From NCBI RefSeq assembly GCF_000227115.2, contig NC_016485.2, positions 906,025-970,024 on the forward strand: a stretch of DNA of 64,000 bases. Reading direction: 5' to 3'. The position numbers and the translations under genes are program-made. The notes beneath the pieces are model-generated. The model worked only from the letters and a program-made list of their open reading frames with translations. It did no database searches and was not told the DNA's origin. Shown here piece by piece: positions 1 through 10,097 of the stretch. This DNA is from Naumovozyma dairenensis CBS 421 (Eukaryota; Ascomycota; Saccharomycetes; Saccharomycetales; Saccharomycetaceae). Positions within the stretch are counted from its first letter, which is position 1. Every line of letters begins with the position of its first letter.

Positions 1-133
1 AAGAAGATCGCGTAATCAGCTGGTTAAATAATCTACGTATACATCCATACACATAAAAGCAGAATATTGTTGCCCAGCGATACCCAAACATTTTCCTTAT
101 CTATTTTAAAGCACACAACATACCTGCCGAGTA
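1..133. other. window edge and LEM3 upstream sequence
   Basis: Short noncoding lead-in to the first gene. I see no recognisable element. Confidence 0.5.
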
Positions 134-1378
134 ATGGTGAATTTTGATTTGAGCCAAGTGGGTGCAACGTTCCGTAAAAAGGATAAAGAATATAAAGATG
201 TGGTAGTCCCCGAGGAAGAAGAAGAAGACATTGATGCATCTGAATTTGAAGATGATGAAATTCTGCCTCAAAAAGTGAAAAATAGAAGACCTCGTGAAGA
301 TGATTTCACTCAACAACGATTAGCTGCATTGAATCCAGTTCTAACTCCAAAGACAGTTATACCAATATATTTAATCATTGCAGGTGTTTTCGTTATCGTT
401 GGGGGATGCCTATTAGCCTTAGCGTCTAGAGTCGATGAAATGACTTTATATTATCAAGATTGTATGACTGCTGCTCCGACCGATGATTTCGCAGATATGC
501 CAACTTCACATTATAAATATTATTTCCATAACCTTCCTAATTTTGATACTAGTCCACAATGGAGGTTCATTGATGATCCAAATGATGATTTCCAAGAACG
601 TGGGACATGTCAAATAAGATTCACCATTCCAAGAACAATCAAGAAGACCGTTTATATAAATTATATGCTAGAGAAATTTGCTGCAAATCATAGACGTTAT
701 GTCTTATCATTCAGTGAAGATCAACTTAGAGGTGCAAAAGCCTCCTATGATGTTATCCATGATTCTACTGGTATTAATTGTAAACCATTAGCTAGAAGTA
801 GTAATGGTAAATTATATTATCCATGTGGATTAATTGCTAATGCAATGTTTAATGACACGTTCCCAATGGAATTGATTAATGTTACTGACACTTCTAATAA
901 TTACCCATTAACGAATCAAGGAATTAATTGGAAGACTGATAGACAAAGGTTTAAGAAGACTAAATATAATTATACTGAAATTACCCCACCGCCATTTTGG
1001 GAAAAAAGTTTCCCTGACGGATATAATGAGACTAATATTCCAAACATTCAAGAGTGGGAAGAATTTCAAAATTGGATGAGACCTGGTGCATTCGACAAAT
1101 CAACTAAATTGATTAGACGTAATGGGAATGATAGTCTACCTGCAGGTGAATATGAAATTGATATTGGATTACACTGGCCCGTTACTGAATTCAATGGTAA
1201 GAAAGCAGTATATATTACACATGGTTCAAGTATAGGAGGAAGAAATTCATTCCTAGGTATTGTCTACTTAATTGGAGGTTGTATTTGTTGTGCCATGGCG
1301 ATTGTATTAGCAGGATGCTGGGTGATGAGTGGGCGGAAGATTGCCGATCCAAATTCTTTGTCATGGAATAAACATTAG
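134..1378 (+). CDS. LEM3: Lem3/Cdc50-family phospholipid flippase subunit
   Basis: The 414-residue product is a non-catalytic subunit of P4-ATPase lipid flippases; in S. cerevisiae Lem3 chaperones Dnf1/Dnf2, which move phosphatidylcholine and phosphatidylethanolamine inward at the plasma membrane. The architecture fits the CDC50 family: an acidic cytosolic N-terminus (about 1-74), a first membrane segment (about 75-97), a large lumenal domain with paired cysteines and several N-glycosylation sequons, and a second membrane segment (about 373-399) followed by a short tail ending in SLSWNKH. Among the three yeast paralogues the N-terminal MVNFDL and the C-terminal RKIAD..SLSWN match Lem3 best. 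Position next to ARG8 agrees with the YNL323W/YOL140W ancestral order. The length is the usual one and the ORF is intact. Confidence 0.93.
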   Translation: MVNFDLSQVGATFRKKDKEYKDVVVPEEEEEDIDASEFEDDEILPQKVKNRRPREDDFTQQRLAALNPVLTPKTVIPIYLIIAGVFVIVGGCLLALASRVDEMTLYYQDCMTAAPTDDFADMPTSHYKYYFHNLPNFDTSPQWRFIDDPNDDFQERGTCQIRFTIPRTIKKTVYINYMLEKFAANHRRYVLSFSEDQLRGAKASYDVIHDSTGINCKPLARSSNGKLYYPCGLIANAMFNDTFPMELINVTDTSNNYPLTNQGINWKTDRQRFKKTKYNYTEITPPPFWEKSFPDGYNETNIPNIQEWEEFQNWMRPGAFDKSTKLIRRNGNDSLPAGEYEIDIGLHWPVTEFNGKKAVYITHGSSIGGRNSFLGIVYLIGGCICCAMAIVLAGCWVMSGRKIADPNSLSWNKH

Positions 1379-1556
1379 AAACTATCACACTAAGTAAGTA
1401 TGTACTGACGCTGGTTAACTTCCGATAAAAACATAGTTACATGTATACACATTTATAAAAATCATTTATTTATTCATTCATTCATTCTTTCAAATTATAC
1501 CTTTGAATTATTGACCATTGGAATCCATGACCTAGATTGTCTCATCTAAGTTACAA

Positions 1557-1581
1557 TCTCTCTCTCTCTCTCTCTCTCTCT
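1557..1581. repeat. (TC)n microsatellite
   Basis: An uninterrupted TC dinucleotide run of 25 bases lies between LEM3 and ARG8. It is probably length-variable between strains. Confidence 0.9.
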
Positions 1582-1646
1582 GTCCATCCTATAAATTAAC
1601 ACCTGAACATTAGCATTTGTGTTTTATACCTCCAGAGTTTTTCCTT

Positions 1647-1654
1647 TCACGTGA
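1647..1654. promoter_or_regulatory. Cbf1-type E-box (TCACGTGA)
   Basis: A perfect palindromic TCACGTGA lies about 290 bp upstream of ARG8. This is the preferred site of the bHLH factor Cbf1 in yeasts. Use at this promoter is inferred. Confidence 0.5.
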
Positions 1655-1693
1655 CCTACACCCAAAATAAAACACCCAATGACCCTCGCTATG

Positions 1694-1700
1694 TGAGTCA
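1694..1700 (+). promoter_or_regulatory. Gcn4 site (TGAGTCA) upstream of ARG8
   Basis: A perfect TGAGTCA lies about 240 bp upstream of the ARG8 start codon, with a one-mismatch relative (TAACTCA) at 1717-1723. General amino-acid control through Gcn4 is the expected regulation of arginine biosynthesis genes. Confidence 0.65.
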
Positions 1701-1798
1701 CTTAACGAAACTAAAATAACTCAGCCAAAGAACACCCAATCATCCAAATGACCAAAGCGAAGAAAACATGACATTTAAAAGAAGGCAAAAGAGAGGCC

Positions 1799-1806
1799 TA
1801 TATAAA
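1799..1806 (+). promoter_or_regulatory. TATA box of ARG8
   Basis: TATATAAA lies about 140 bp upstream of the ATG and downstream of the Gcn4 site, a typical spacing for a TATA-containing inducible yeast promoter. Confidence 0.55.
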
Positions 1807-1941
1807 GGAAATGAAATTTTGTTAACATCCAACCTTTTTTCCTTTAAGTGCAAGCAACTGCGACCTCACACAAAATTTAACCGCTGAAATCTTATTTCCC
1901 AAATAAGGAATAATAACAACAACAACAACAATAATAAGAAT

Positions 1942-3225
1942 ATGTTTAGAAGAAAGTTATCAACAACTACGTCTCGTTTGACATCAAGTCTCAAAGCAAC
2001 ACTACAAAAAGATGTCAATTATCAAGTGACTACATATGCGAGACCAAACGATCTATGTGTCACTAGAGGTCTAAATGCCAAATTATATGATGATATCAAC
2101 AACAAAGAATACATTGATTTCACAGCTGGTATTGCAGTTACTGCCCTAGGTCATTCAAATCCTCAGGTCTCTAAGATCCTTGCTGAACAAAGTAAAAAAT
2201 TGATTCATTCCTCCAATTTATACTACACAGCCGAGTCCCTAGAACTGAGTGCTAAGATCATTGAAAAGACAAAGCAATTCGGTGGTCAACACGACGCTTC
2301 AAGAGTATTCTTATGTAACTCAGGTACTGAAGCTAACGAAGCTGCTTTAAAATTTGCCAAGAAACATGGTATCACCATTAACCCAAAGAAACAAGGTCTT
2401 GTTGCTTTCCAAAACTCTTTTCATGGTAGAACTATGGGTGCTCTTTCTGTTACTTGGAATGCTAAATATAGAACTCCCTTCGGTGATTTGATTCCACATG
2501 TCTCATTCTTGAATTTGAATGATGAATTGACTGTCTTGCAAAATTTCATTAGAGAAAAGAAAGACGAATTAGCTGGGTTGATTGTGGAGCCGGTTCAAGG
2601 TGAAGGTGGTATTTTCCCAGTTCCTGAAGAAAAGTTAATTGGATTGAAACAAATTTGTCAAGAAAATGATGTCATGGTCATTTATGATGAAATTCAATGT
2701 GGGTTGGGTAGAACTGGTAAACTGTGGGCTCATGCGCATTTACCAAAGGAAGCACATCCTGATATCTTCACTGCTGCCAAAGCTTTAGGTAATGGATTCC
2801 CAATCGCTGCTACCATAGTTAATGAAAAGGTGAACAATTCTTTAAAGGTTGGTGATCATGGTACTACTTATGGTGGTAACCCATTAGGTTGTGCAGTTAG
2901 TAAATATGTTATGGATACTTTAGCTAAAGAAGATTTCTTACAACAAGTTCAAAGAAAAGCTGACCTATTTACTAAACGTCTAACTCAGATCCAACGAAGA
3001 TTCCCACACCATATTAAAGATGTCAGAGGTAAAGGTCTGATGATTGGTGCTGAGTTCGTAGAACCTCCAGCTGAATTAGTTAAGAAAGCTAGAGAATTAG
3101 GTCTTCTGGTTATTACCGCTGGTAAGAGTACAGTCAGATTTGTTCCTGCCTTGACTATCGAAGATGAAGTCATTGAAGAAGGGTTGAACATCTTTGAAAA
3201 GGCAGTTGAATCTGTTTATGCATGA
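1942..3225 (+). CDS. ARG8: mitochondrial acetylornithine aminotransferase
   Basis: The 427-residue protein is a class-III PLP aminotransferase. It converts N-acetylglutamate semialdehyde to N2-acetylornithine in the mitochondrial matrix, the fourth step of ornithine/arginine synthesis. The first ~20 residues ([16 protein letters not shown]) are rich in R, K, S and T and lack acids, as expected of an import presequence. The family core is visible: the SGTEANEAA cofactor motif, the SFHGRT segment, the DEIQ.G..RTG motif, and Lys280 in TAAKALGNG as the residue forming the PLP aldimine. Length and ATG choice are normal. An upstream Gcn4 site fits amino-acid control. The neighbour CDC33 is convergent. 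Confidence 0.96.
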   Translation: MFRRKLSTTTSRLTSSLKATLQKDVNYQVTTYARPNDLCVTRGLNAKLYDDINNKEYIDFTAGIAVTALGHSNPQVSKILAEQSKKLIHSSNLYYTAESLELSAKIIEKTKQFGGQHDASRVFLCNSGTEANEAALKFAKKHGITINPKKQGLVAFQNSFHGRTMGALSVTWNAKYRTPFGDLIPHVSFLNLNDELTVLQNFIREKKDELAGLIVEPVQGEGGIFPVPEEKLIGLKQICQENDVMVIYDEIQCGLGRTGKLWAHAHLPKEAHPDIFTAAKALGNGFPIAATIVNEKVNNSLKVGDHGTTYGGNPLGCAVSKYVMDTLAKEDFLQQVQRKADLFTKRLTQIQRRFPHHIKDVRGKGLMIGAEFVEPPAELVKKARELGLLVITAGKSTVRFVPALTIEDEVIEEGLNIFEKAVESVYA

Positions 3226-3575
3226 ATAAAAAAGCATTCATATGAGAACTTATTATAAATTTTTTATAGACTTCAATCTCATGTAACTTAATAACATACA
3301 TCAAATAGTATCATTGTATAGAAGAACCATAGGTATAATTACTAATTCTTCTTGTATTTTATCCTAATATTATTTTTATTTTAAATTTTTTTGAATTAAC
3401 TATTTATTATTTGGTATTTTTCTCCTTAATTCGACCTGATTAGTTAAGAAGAAAACGTTTTGTAACATAATACATATTTATCTAATATATTTTGATCTTC
3501 AATAACCAACTAACAAAAACAGAGACATATTGTTATTAAAGGAAAACCATGTTTAGTATCATATACTTATCTATC
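3226..3575. other. ARG8-CDC33 convergent 3' region
   Basis: About 350 bp of AT-rich 3' sequence shared by two convergent genes. I see nothing beyond T- and A-rich processing-type sequence. Confidence 0.5.
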
Positions 3576-4208
3576 TTACAAGGTAATTGTTGGTTGGGCG
3601 TTTCTGTTGTTAGCAGAGGAATGTGGGTAGAATTCCAAATGACCATCTTCAGTCAACTTCAAAACTTGCTTGAATTTGGCACCAATGTTACGTAAAGCTT
3701 GTTCATTTTCAGATTTAGTCCATAATGCAAATTTGTTACCACCTTTTCTAATGCTTAAGACAACACCGTTAATTTCAGATTCTTCTTCATCAATAGTTTC
3801 ACCAATGACAGCTAATAAAGTTCTTAACCACAATTCATCAATTTCGCTACCTTTACTTCTGATTTGGAAAGACCACTTACCACCTTTAGAGTTGGCAGTA
3901 TCTTCCCATTCTGGTCTAATGTCACCACGGAAAACATGGTAATCTGATTTCAAAGGTAATTCATGTGGTTCAGGGATATTTTGAATGATTGCCCAAAACT
4001 CTTCGACAGTTTCGAAACTCGTAACTGGACGTAACAAATCGGACCATGATTCAGACTTATCGACAGCTGGTTTAGTGTACCATAAAGTCCATTTAGAGTT
4101 CAAAGGATGTTTAACTTCAAAGTTATTACTATCAGTTAAAACAGTCTTTGGCGTATCATCACTGACTGAGACAGTTTCTAATTTTTGACTGACTTCTTCA
4201 ACTGACAT
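3576..4208 (-). CDS. CDC33: mRNA cap-binding protein eIF4E
   Basis: Translation initiation factor 4E binds the 5' m7GpppN cap and recruits eIF4G. The 210-residue protein is collinear with yeast Cdc33: a variable N-terminus, then the HPLN.KWTLWY core, with cap-stacking tryptophans Trp55 (SESWSDLL) and Trp101 (RPEWED, followed by the conserved Glu102), and the C-terminal HSSANNRNAQPTITL tail. The start is set at 4208 (MSVEEVS). The open frame continues 17 codons upstream but with no ATG, only a GTG. The gene is divergent from the YNL320W-type hydrolase and convergent with ARG8. Confidence 0.96.
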   Translation of the reverse strand: MSVEEVSQKLETVSVSDDTPKTVLTDSNNFEVKHPLNSKWTLWYTKPAVDKSESWSDLLRPVTSFETVEEFWAIIQNIPEPHELPLKSDYHVFRGDIRPEWEDTANSKGGKWSFQIRSKGSEIDELWLRTLLAVIGETIDEEESEINGVVLSIRKGGNKFALWTKSENEQALRNIGAKFKQVLKLTEDGHLEFYPHSSANNRNAQPTITL

Positions 4209-4600
4209 TATCCTATCCTCTTGCTTGAAAGTGATATTCTGATCTTGATGAGCTTCCACTCCTTAAATGCAGTTAATATAACACCACCTAGCTTAATTAC
4301 TATTAAAACCACCTCTTACTTTACTAGATTCAATTTCAGTTTTGTTGTCGACGAAAGAAAATTTTTTCATTTTGACTCAGGGTTGATCCAACCCTACTGA
4401 ATAACCCTGACATTTCGAGATTAGGGTCAAAAGTTTAACCACTTGATGGGAAATAATTTGGATATATAGAATACAAAACGGAAACACCTGTAGTTTATTA
4501 TTTTGAATTTCAAAACATACGTCAAGAATGCTTGAAGATATATGAGTTCCATCTGTAGGATATGACATATATACAATGGAACGACCCGAAGTGAAGGGAA
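4209..4600. other. divergent promoter between CDC33 and the hydrolase
   Basis: About 390 bp shared by two divergent genes. I see no strong consensus site. Confidence 0.5.
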
Positions 4601-5482
4601 ATGATTCTTGAAGGTATTGCCATTACGACTTCTGCATCGCTGCTATTGTTATATCTTTGCCAAAATAAATTGCTATATCCTTCATGGATCAATAAATATA
4701 GAAATGTCGACGCTTTACTATCTCAGGAATACGATCTGCCTTACACGAGAGAGATGTTGACAACAGATGATAATATACAGATTGAGGCATACAATCTTAA
4801 AAATGAGAATGGCAATTCAATTTCAACAATTTTGATCCTATCACCGAATGCTGCCGACATTAGATTATCTCTCCTGATAATGGATGTTTTCTACAATCAA
4901 ATGAATACCAGCGTGTTCATATATTCGTATAGAGGCTATGGTATTTCACAAGGACAACCTACAGAAGAAGGTTTAAAGAAAGATGCTGATTGCGTTATCG
5001 AATACCTCAAAAATGATCCATTTTATAAGACGAAAAAATTAATATTGTACGGTCGTTCCCTTGGTGGTGCAAACGCAATATATATTGCTTCAAAATATCA
5101 TAACTTCGTGAAAGGTATCATTCTTGAGAATACTTTTTTAACAGTTAGAAAAATTATACCTTATATTTTACCTGTATCTAAATATTTTTCTTTCTTTTGT
5201 AAAGATATTTGGAACTCAGAAAGAGATATCGTCCAAATCGATCAAGATGTTCCTTTCCTTTTCCTAAGTGGATTAAAGGATAAAATCGTCCCACCTTCTC
5301 AAATGAAAAGGTTATACGATTTATGTCCTAGTAGATACCGTGAACTTTTTGAATTTAATGAAGGTGGACATAACGACACTATTATACAGGATGGATATTG
5401 GGAAATAATAGAGGAGTTTTTAAAAAAATATAAAATGATTGACAATGAAGTGAAAATAGAGGCGATGGCCCCCCACTTATGA
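4601..5482 (+). CDS. YNL320W-type alpha/beta hydrolase (Bem46/ABHD13 family)
   Basis: This 293-residue serine hydrolase of unknown substrate is orthologous by position and sequence to S. cerevisiae YNL320W. An N-terminal hydrophobic segment (about 5-24) probably anchors it in a membrane. The fold is marked by the nucleophile elbow GRSLGG (Ser153), an acid candidate in GLKDKIVP and a C-terminal His in EGGHND. The length matches the Bem46 family. S. cerevisiae keeps this gene on the YNL track whereas its neighbours here are YOL-track genes, so its retention records reciprocal loss after the WGD. The biochemical role is not established. Confidence 0.85.
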   Translation: MILEGIAITTSASLLLLYLCQNKLLYPSWINKYRNVDALLSQEYDLPYTREMLTTDDNIQIEAYNLKNENGNSISTILILSPNAADIRLSLLIMDVFYNQMNTSVFIYSYRGYGISQGQPTEEGLKKDADCVIEYLKNDPFYKTKKLILYGRSLGGANAIYIASKYHNFVKGIILENTFLTVRKIIPYILPVSKYFSFFCKDIWNSERDIVQIDQDVPFLFLSGLKDKIVPPSQMKRLYDLCPSRYRELFEFNEGGHNDTIIQDGYWEIIEEFLKKYKMIDNEVKIEAMAPHL

Positions 5483-5570
5483 AAATACCTAAAAAATATC
5501 CAATTTTAGTATACTTAGCTTGATGCATTTATTTGTAGAAGAATATATGGACTTAAATATCGTTCTCTAA

Positions 5571-8500
5571 TTAAATTAATTCACCTAAACAACCAGCTGG
5601 ACAGGTATTCATTCCTTCATCAAGAAACCAGTTCTTAAAGCATTGGAAATGGGCTTCATGCCCGCACCTTAAAGCTGTAAGTGTTAATTTCTTCATTGGG
5701 CATTCACAAATAACACACAAACTATTTGGTTTTCTGCAGGAATCACAATACCAATAGCCAAATTTCCCCAATACAGTCTTGTCATGTGTTTGTTGTGCTT
5801 CCATAGTGAGCTTCCGTTTAGATACTTCGTTCATTAATAAAGCCCCACATTTTTCACAGTAAATTTGAATGGTCGATTGATCTCCTTCTGCACCCATAAT
5901 ATCATTCCAAGGACAGTATTTTAACAACGATGCTGCGCATCCAAATAACTCATAACGGTGTAATAAAGATATAAAATGATAAACACTACTTTTCACGATA
6001 TCCATGCTAGTAATATGGTACATATCTTGGAATAACAATAAGATGTTTATCACTAAGAATACATTTCCTTCAGCAACTGCTTGTTCGTAGACTTGTTGGA
6101 TGATTCTCTTAGTATTCCACGGAGGAATGACGTGTACTTTACGTTCTGGTTCTATGATCTCATCGTTCTCTCCGCTCGATAAAGATGTTAGATCTAGCCC
6201 GCTAGTATCCAAAGCCTCATTTTGGAAATAACTTGTAGTTTTCCTTCTAAATAAAGTCAAGTCTGACGGACTTCCAGCAAAACTCCGTAATGATGACATA
6301 TGGCTCCGAGGGCTGGTATTCGAAAACGGAGATGGTGTATTACACAGCTGCGGACTTTTGGTTCCCATTGCACCGTCAGTAGGAGGTATTGCTGTCATGA
6401 AAGTATCGATAAAAGATGGTCTTTCGGATTTTCTTCGTAAAATCGGAATTATTTTAGTAGGTTTCGTTTTGGTTGCAACAGCTACAACATCATCGTTTTT
6501 GCCCTGGTCACCCGAGCTTTCTATTGTCTTATCCTCACTAGATGTTTTAACAGATTCCTTATCGCTTTGAAATATAGCGCTCTTTGGTTGTACGTTGTTG
6601 ACATTTCTCTTGCTCAGTTCATTCTCATCTTCAACCGCACTGGCATCTTGACTACTTCCATCTCCCAACTTACTTAGTTTTCGTAATTCCGTGATGGACT
6701 CCAGCATACTTTTCTGTTGTTGCGGACATTCTTCTTGTTTTGCCAGGCGTAACTCATCTTCCTCACTTGTTTCTGATACTTCTTTAATTTCAGGTGAAGA
6801 TTGTTCCACCGTAAGTGAATTTTCCTCTATGAAGGAACCACGATCACTAGTAATAAATTTGCTGGAATCTGAATCTATAGATTCTATTCGTTTCGAAATT
6901 CTGTTTTTATCATTTCTTAATGTTTTTTGAGTTTTGTCATCGGTATCCTTGGCGTGTCCTTCTTGGATTTTCCCCATTACATGGGTGAGCTGTTCTTTAT
7001 CGTAAATAACTTCCCTTTTCAGAGGATCATTTAACCTCTTCAATTCCCATAACAAGGCATCTCTGATTAATATCCATGTTTTAAAATTTGGGGAATCACC
7101 AATTCTGAAATAAACTTCAGAGTTATGATTACATATCGATACTAAATCGATAAGCGTATCAGTTTTATCCTGGATTTGAATTGCTGCAGATTGATGCATA
7201 CTTTCTGTCAATTTACTGATTTCTCGTTCTTTTCTCAGTTTTGCAGTCTTCCTTAAACTCGAAGGCGGTTTGATTGAAGGTGATTTTTCATTACTTTCAC
7301 CAGCACCAGTCACTGAACGATCCAGTATATGACTCGATATAGATGATTTTGAAATCGATGTCGCATCATCCGAGTTAGAAGCTTCATGCTCTTCTTTTCT
7401 CCTATTGGCAATCAAATTTGTCCATGTCGTGTTCTCCAATAAACCGTATTTTTCCCCTAACATTTCATGTGCTTCATTCTTACTTTTTTCATTATCATAT
7501 TGGTCCTTATCGCGTATTTTATCATCATCTATTCCGTTCTCAATGTCATAGTGACGCCCCTTTATGTATGAAAATTCTAATTCCTTTGCCAAGTATTTGA
7601 AAACTTCGACTGGCGATTCTTTAATTCTCATGGTTTCCTCTGTTACTAAATCTTTCGGTAATTGTGACATCCTAATATCATTTAAAATACACGGTAAATC
7701 TAACGTTACAATTATAGGTTCATCAATAGTTCTTTTTTCTATCAGTCCATTAATAGTTACATCCACTATGTTACTATGGTTATTTTGTACGTTCGATAGA
7801 GATAAAGACGAAACATTTTTAGGTGGTAAAACAGTGTTGTTATTTTTATTTTGTAGAACACTTCTAGTACTAAAAGATTGGCCCAAAGAGGGTCTCTCGA
7901 GAGAATGCATAGAAGGGCGTTTTGAATGGCCTGTTAATCCCATCTTTATGTTTTGCATTATTTTCTTTGTAGTAGTAGGTATCACAGTATCCGCGGTACT
8001 TTGAGAAGGGATAGGACTTAAAATCTGGTTAATATTCACTCGATTATTAGAAGCTAGAGCTTTTTTGGAAATTACTGGTTTCACATCATTGGCAACCTCG
8101 TAACTTCCAGCTTTTTGATCAATAAATAATAGACCATTCCCATCCAGATCCCTCCATTTTGTTACATTTTTAGGTAAATTTTGTAAAACCGTTGGTTCTT
8201 TGGAAATATCCCAACCGTTGATAAAACTATTTTTATCAACATTGAAAATTAGAGCGTCATCCCACCAAGCGAGACCTAACGAAGATGCCGATGTCAATAG
8301 CACATTCTTTGGAATATATTTTCTGGCAAGAGAATATATAGAAACTTGGGCCTCGTCACCCATAGACGACAATGCCAGTAATGAGTTGAAAACATTTACA
8401 TCAAACGACGGACGAAATTTCAGTTTTGTTATGGGTGACCCGGTATTAATGGTCATTTCAGGGAAGGATGATACATTACTGGAGTTTAAATTCCCCGGAT

Positions 8501-9752
8501 TCCATGTATGGTTCAATACTGATGCTGCCGACATTGAATGTGACGAGGAAGGAGGATGTTGCGACATTTCATTGATTTGTTCCATAGCGTTCTCTAAATT
8601 TGGAGACGGTTTATCACCAAGATACCAAAGACAACATTTCCCGTCCCTACCTCCTGTTGCTATGTAGTTATGATGGGGATGCCAATTAAGACATAAACCA
8701 GGTCCAGTATGAGCGTTTATCTTTTTTTCAATTTGACCTGGTTTCCTTATATCGTATTTTAGCAAATATCCTGAATCATGTATAGATGCAAATTTATAGC
8801 CCGCACCGTTATTTATGGAATGGACGAAGTCATGGCCGGGCATCCATTTAATATCTCTAATTGAATCTGATGCTGTATTAAAGCTTATATCACATGGTGT
8901 TGAATTTCTCGTTGCGTTTGATCGTAAATCCCAGATCTTCACGCATGCATCTTGCCCCCCGCTAATTATTAAATGTGTTTGGATCATGTTAAAATCAAAG
9001 CTATTGATCGATCTTGTATGCTCAGAAATGTGGTTAATAAGGGGTTTTAAGATTAATATTTTTATTATATCAAATATTGATATATCAGTAGAATTCGTAC
9101 AGATGGCAATAAGGTTCTTTTGTTCACCAAATCCCGTCTTGATGTCTGCAATGGTGCTCAGTTTGATTTTCTTGCCTCTTTTGATTCTGTTATTTGTTGC
9201 CTTCACTCCATGTCGTAATGAACCAGAATTAGAATCTAAGATATCATGGACTAATGTGATAGATTCATTTTCTGGTGAAAATCTATAAAACCCCAGATGG
9301 TCCTTCCCTGCACACATTAGACCATTATTATTTGGGTCGTTAATTTTACTAATACTTGAAAGTTCTTTATTCGTGCGATGACTATACAGGAGACCTGATG
9401 ATTGTTTACTTTCTGCAGGATCAGCATGTCTTAATATATTGCCATTATTGTTACTAATTTTTCCTTGGGTTTTATCAGTCGATCCTACTGAATCCGTATT
9501 TTTACTATTACCATTATTGCTGATGTTGTTCTTATGGAAATGTTTTTGAATGTAATATGATGATCTTTCTGAAGAGCTAGGCAAGTGCAAGGAAGTTCTT
9601 AAGGATGATCTATTGATAGATGTTATTGTACTAGAATCATTCTTCATTGAGCTCCCAATGGACGAGTAACTTCTCGGAAGCGATCCATGATGGGTTGAAT
9701 GCATTTTATTTCGCGAGACAGCGATATCTCTTCTTGGTGGCATATTCATCAT
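5571..9752 (-). CDS. RTC1: Rtc1/Sea2, SEA-complex WD40-RING protein
   Basis: The 1393-residue protein matches Sea2/Rtc1 (metazoan WDR24), a subunit of the vacuole-associated SEACAT/GATOR2 assembly that relays amino-acid status to TORC1. A Ser/Asn-rich N-terminus is followed by a WD40 propeller (about 200-560; visible GGQDACVKIWDLR and GGRDGKCCLWYLG blades). A long charged, low-complexity middle then leads to an alpha-solenoid-like segment and a C-terminal zinc-binding RING (about 1290-1390; Cys pairs CEKC, CDSC, CVIC and GHEAHFQCF). The first ATG is at 9752, with further in-frame ATGs three and four codons into the reading frame region. Length is close to the S. cerevisiae protein. The gene is divergent from BSC6. 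Confidence 0.9.
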   Translation of the reverse strand: MMNMPPRRDIAVSRNKMHSTHHGSLPRSYSSIGSSMKNDSSTITSINRSSLRTSLHLPSSSERSSYYIQKHFHKNNISNNGNSKNTDSVGSTDKTQGKISNNNGNILRHADPAESKQSSGLLYSHRTNKELSSISKINDPNNNGLMCAGKDHLGFYRFSPENESITLVHDILDSNSGSLRHGVKATNNRIKRGKKIKLSTIADIKTGFGEQKNLIAICTNSTDISIFDIIKILILKPLINHISEHTRSINSFDFNMIQTHLIISGGQDACVKIWDLRSNATRNSTPCDISFNTASDSIRDIKWMPGHDFVHSINNGAGYKFASIHDSGYLLKYDIRKPGQIEKKINAHTGPGLCLNWHPHHNYIATGGRDGKCCLWYLGDKPSPNLENAMEQINEMSQHPPSSSHSMSAASVLNHTWNPGNLNSSNVSSFPEMTINTGSPITKLKFRPSFDVNVFNSLLALSSMGDEAQVSIYSLARKYIPKNVLLTSASSLGLAWWDDALIFNVDKNSFINGWDISKEPTVLQNLPKNVTKWRDLDGNGLLFIDQKAGSYEVANDVKPVISKKALASNNRVNINQILSPIPSQSTADTVIPTTTKKIMQNIKMGLTGHSKRPSMHSLERPSLGQSFSTRSVLQNKNNNTVLPPKNVSSLSLSNVQNNHSNIVDVTINGLIEKRTIDEPIIVTLDLPCILNDIRMSQLPKDLVTEETMRIKESPVEVFKYLAKELEFSYIKGRHYDIENGIDDDKIRDKDQYDNEKSKNEAHEMLGEKYGLLENTTWTNLIANRRKEEHEASNSDDATSISKSSISSHILDRSVTGAGESNEKSPSIKPPSSLRKTAKLRKEREISKLTESMHQSAAIQIQDKTDTLIDLVSICNHNSEVYFRIGDSPNFKTWILIRDALLWELKRLNDPLKREVIYDKEQLTHVMGKIQEGHAKDTDDKTQKTLRNDKNRISKRIESIDSDSSKFITSDRGSFIEENSLTVEQSSPEIKEVSETSEEDELRLAKQEECPQQQKSMLESITELRKLSKLGDGSSQDASAVEDENELSKRNVNNVQPKSAIFQSDKESVKTSSEDKTIESSGDQGKNDDVVAVATKTKPTKIIPILRRKSERPSFIDTFMTAIPPTDGAMGTKSPQLCNTPSPFSNTSPRSHMSSLRSFAGSPSDLTLFRRKTTSYFQNEALDTSGLDLTSLSSGENDEIIEPERKVHVIPPWNTKRIIQQVYEQAVAEGNVFLVINILLLFQDMYHITSMDIVKSSVYHFISLLHRYELFGCAASLLKYCPWNDIMGAEGDQSTIQIYCEKCGALLMNEVSKRKLTMEAQQTHDKTVLGKFGYWYCDSCRKPNSLCVICECPMKKLTLTALRCGHEAHFQCFKNWFLDEGMNTCPAGCLGELI

Positions 9753-10097
9753 TCAATTGCTTTGAACTACGTATACCGCATGGATTATATATTATGCAAA
9801 GCTTTCTATGAATTAGTTGGAGGGCTTGTATCATTGCTTTCTGATGAAACGATGAAGCCCAAATAGGTTTTGTAGTTAAAAGAGGTTGTTCCCAGATGCT
9901 AAATGTTCATCGCGGCTAAAGTTGGAAATTTTACTTATTGAAGGTAAATTGTCAGCTCATCTACATTTGATTCTATAAGGACTTGACTTAAGAGATTCCA
10001 GAAGTCAAGAATTGCTGTTTGGAGTAAGAGCTTATATCTGTAGCTACACAATTGTTAGAAGATATAATTAAGAGAAGACCATAACCAAGAAAATACA
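9753..10097. other. divergent promoter between RTC1 and BSC6
   Basis: About 345 bp shared by two divergent genes. No confident regulatory motif seen. Confidence 0.5.

Larger units (their letters stand above)
1379..1941. other. LEM3-ARG8 intergenic region
   Basis: This region holds the 3' flank of LEM3 and the ARG8 promoter. It has a (TC)n microsatellite at 1557-1581, a Cbf1-type site, a Gcn4 site and a TATA box (listed separately). A CAA-repeat leader lies just before the ARG8 start codon. Confidence 0.7.
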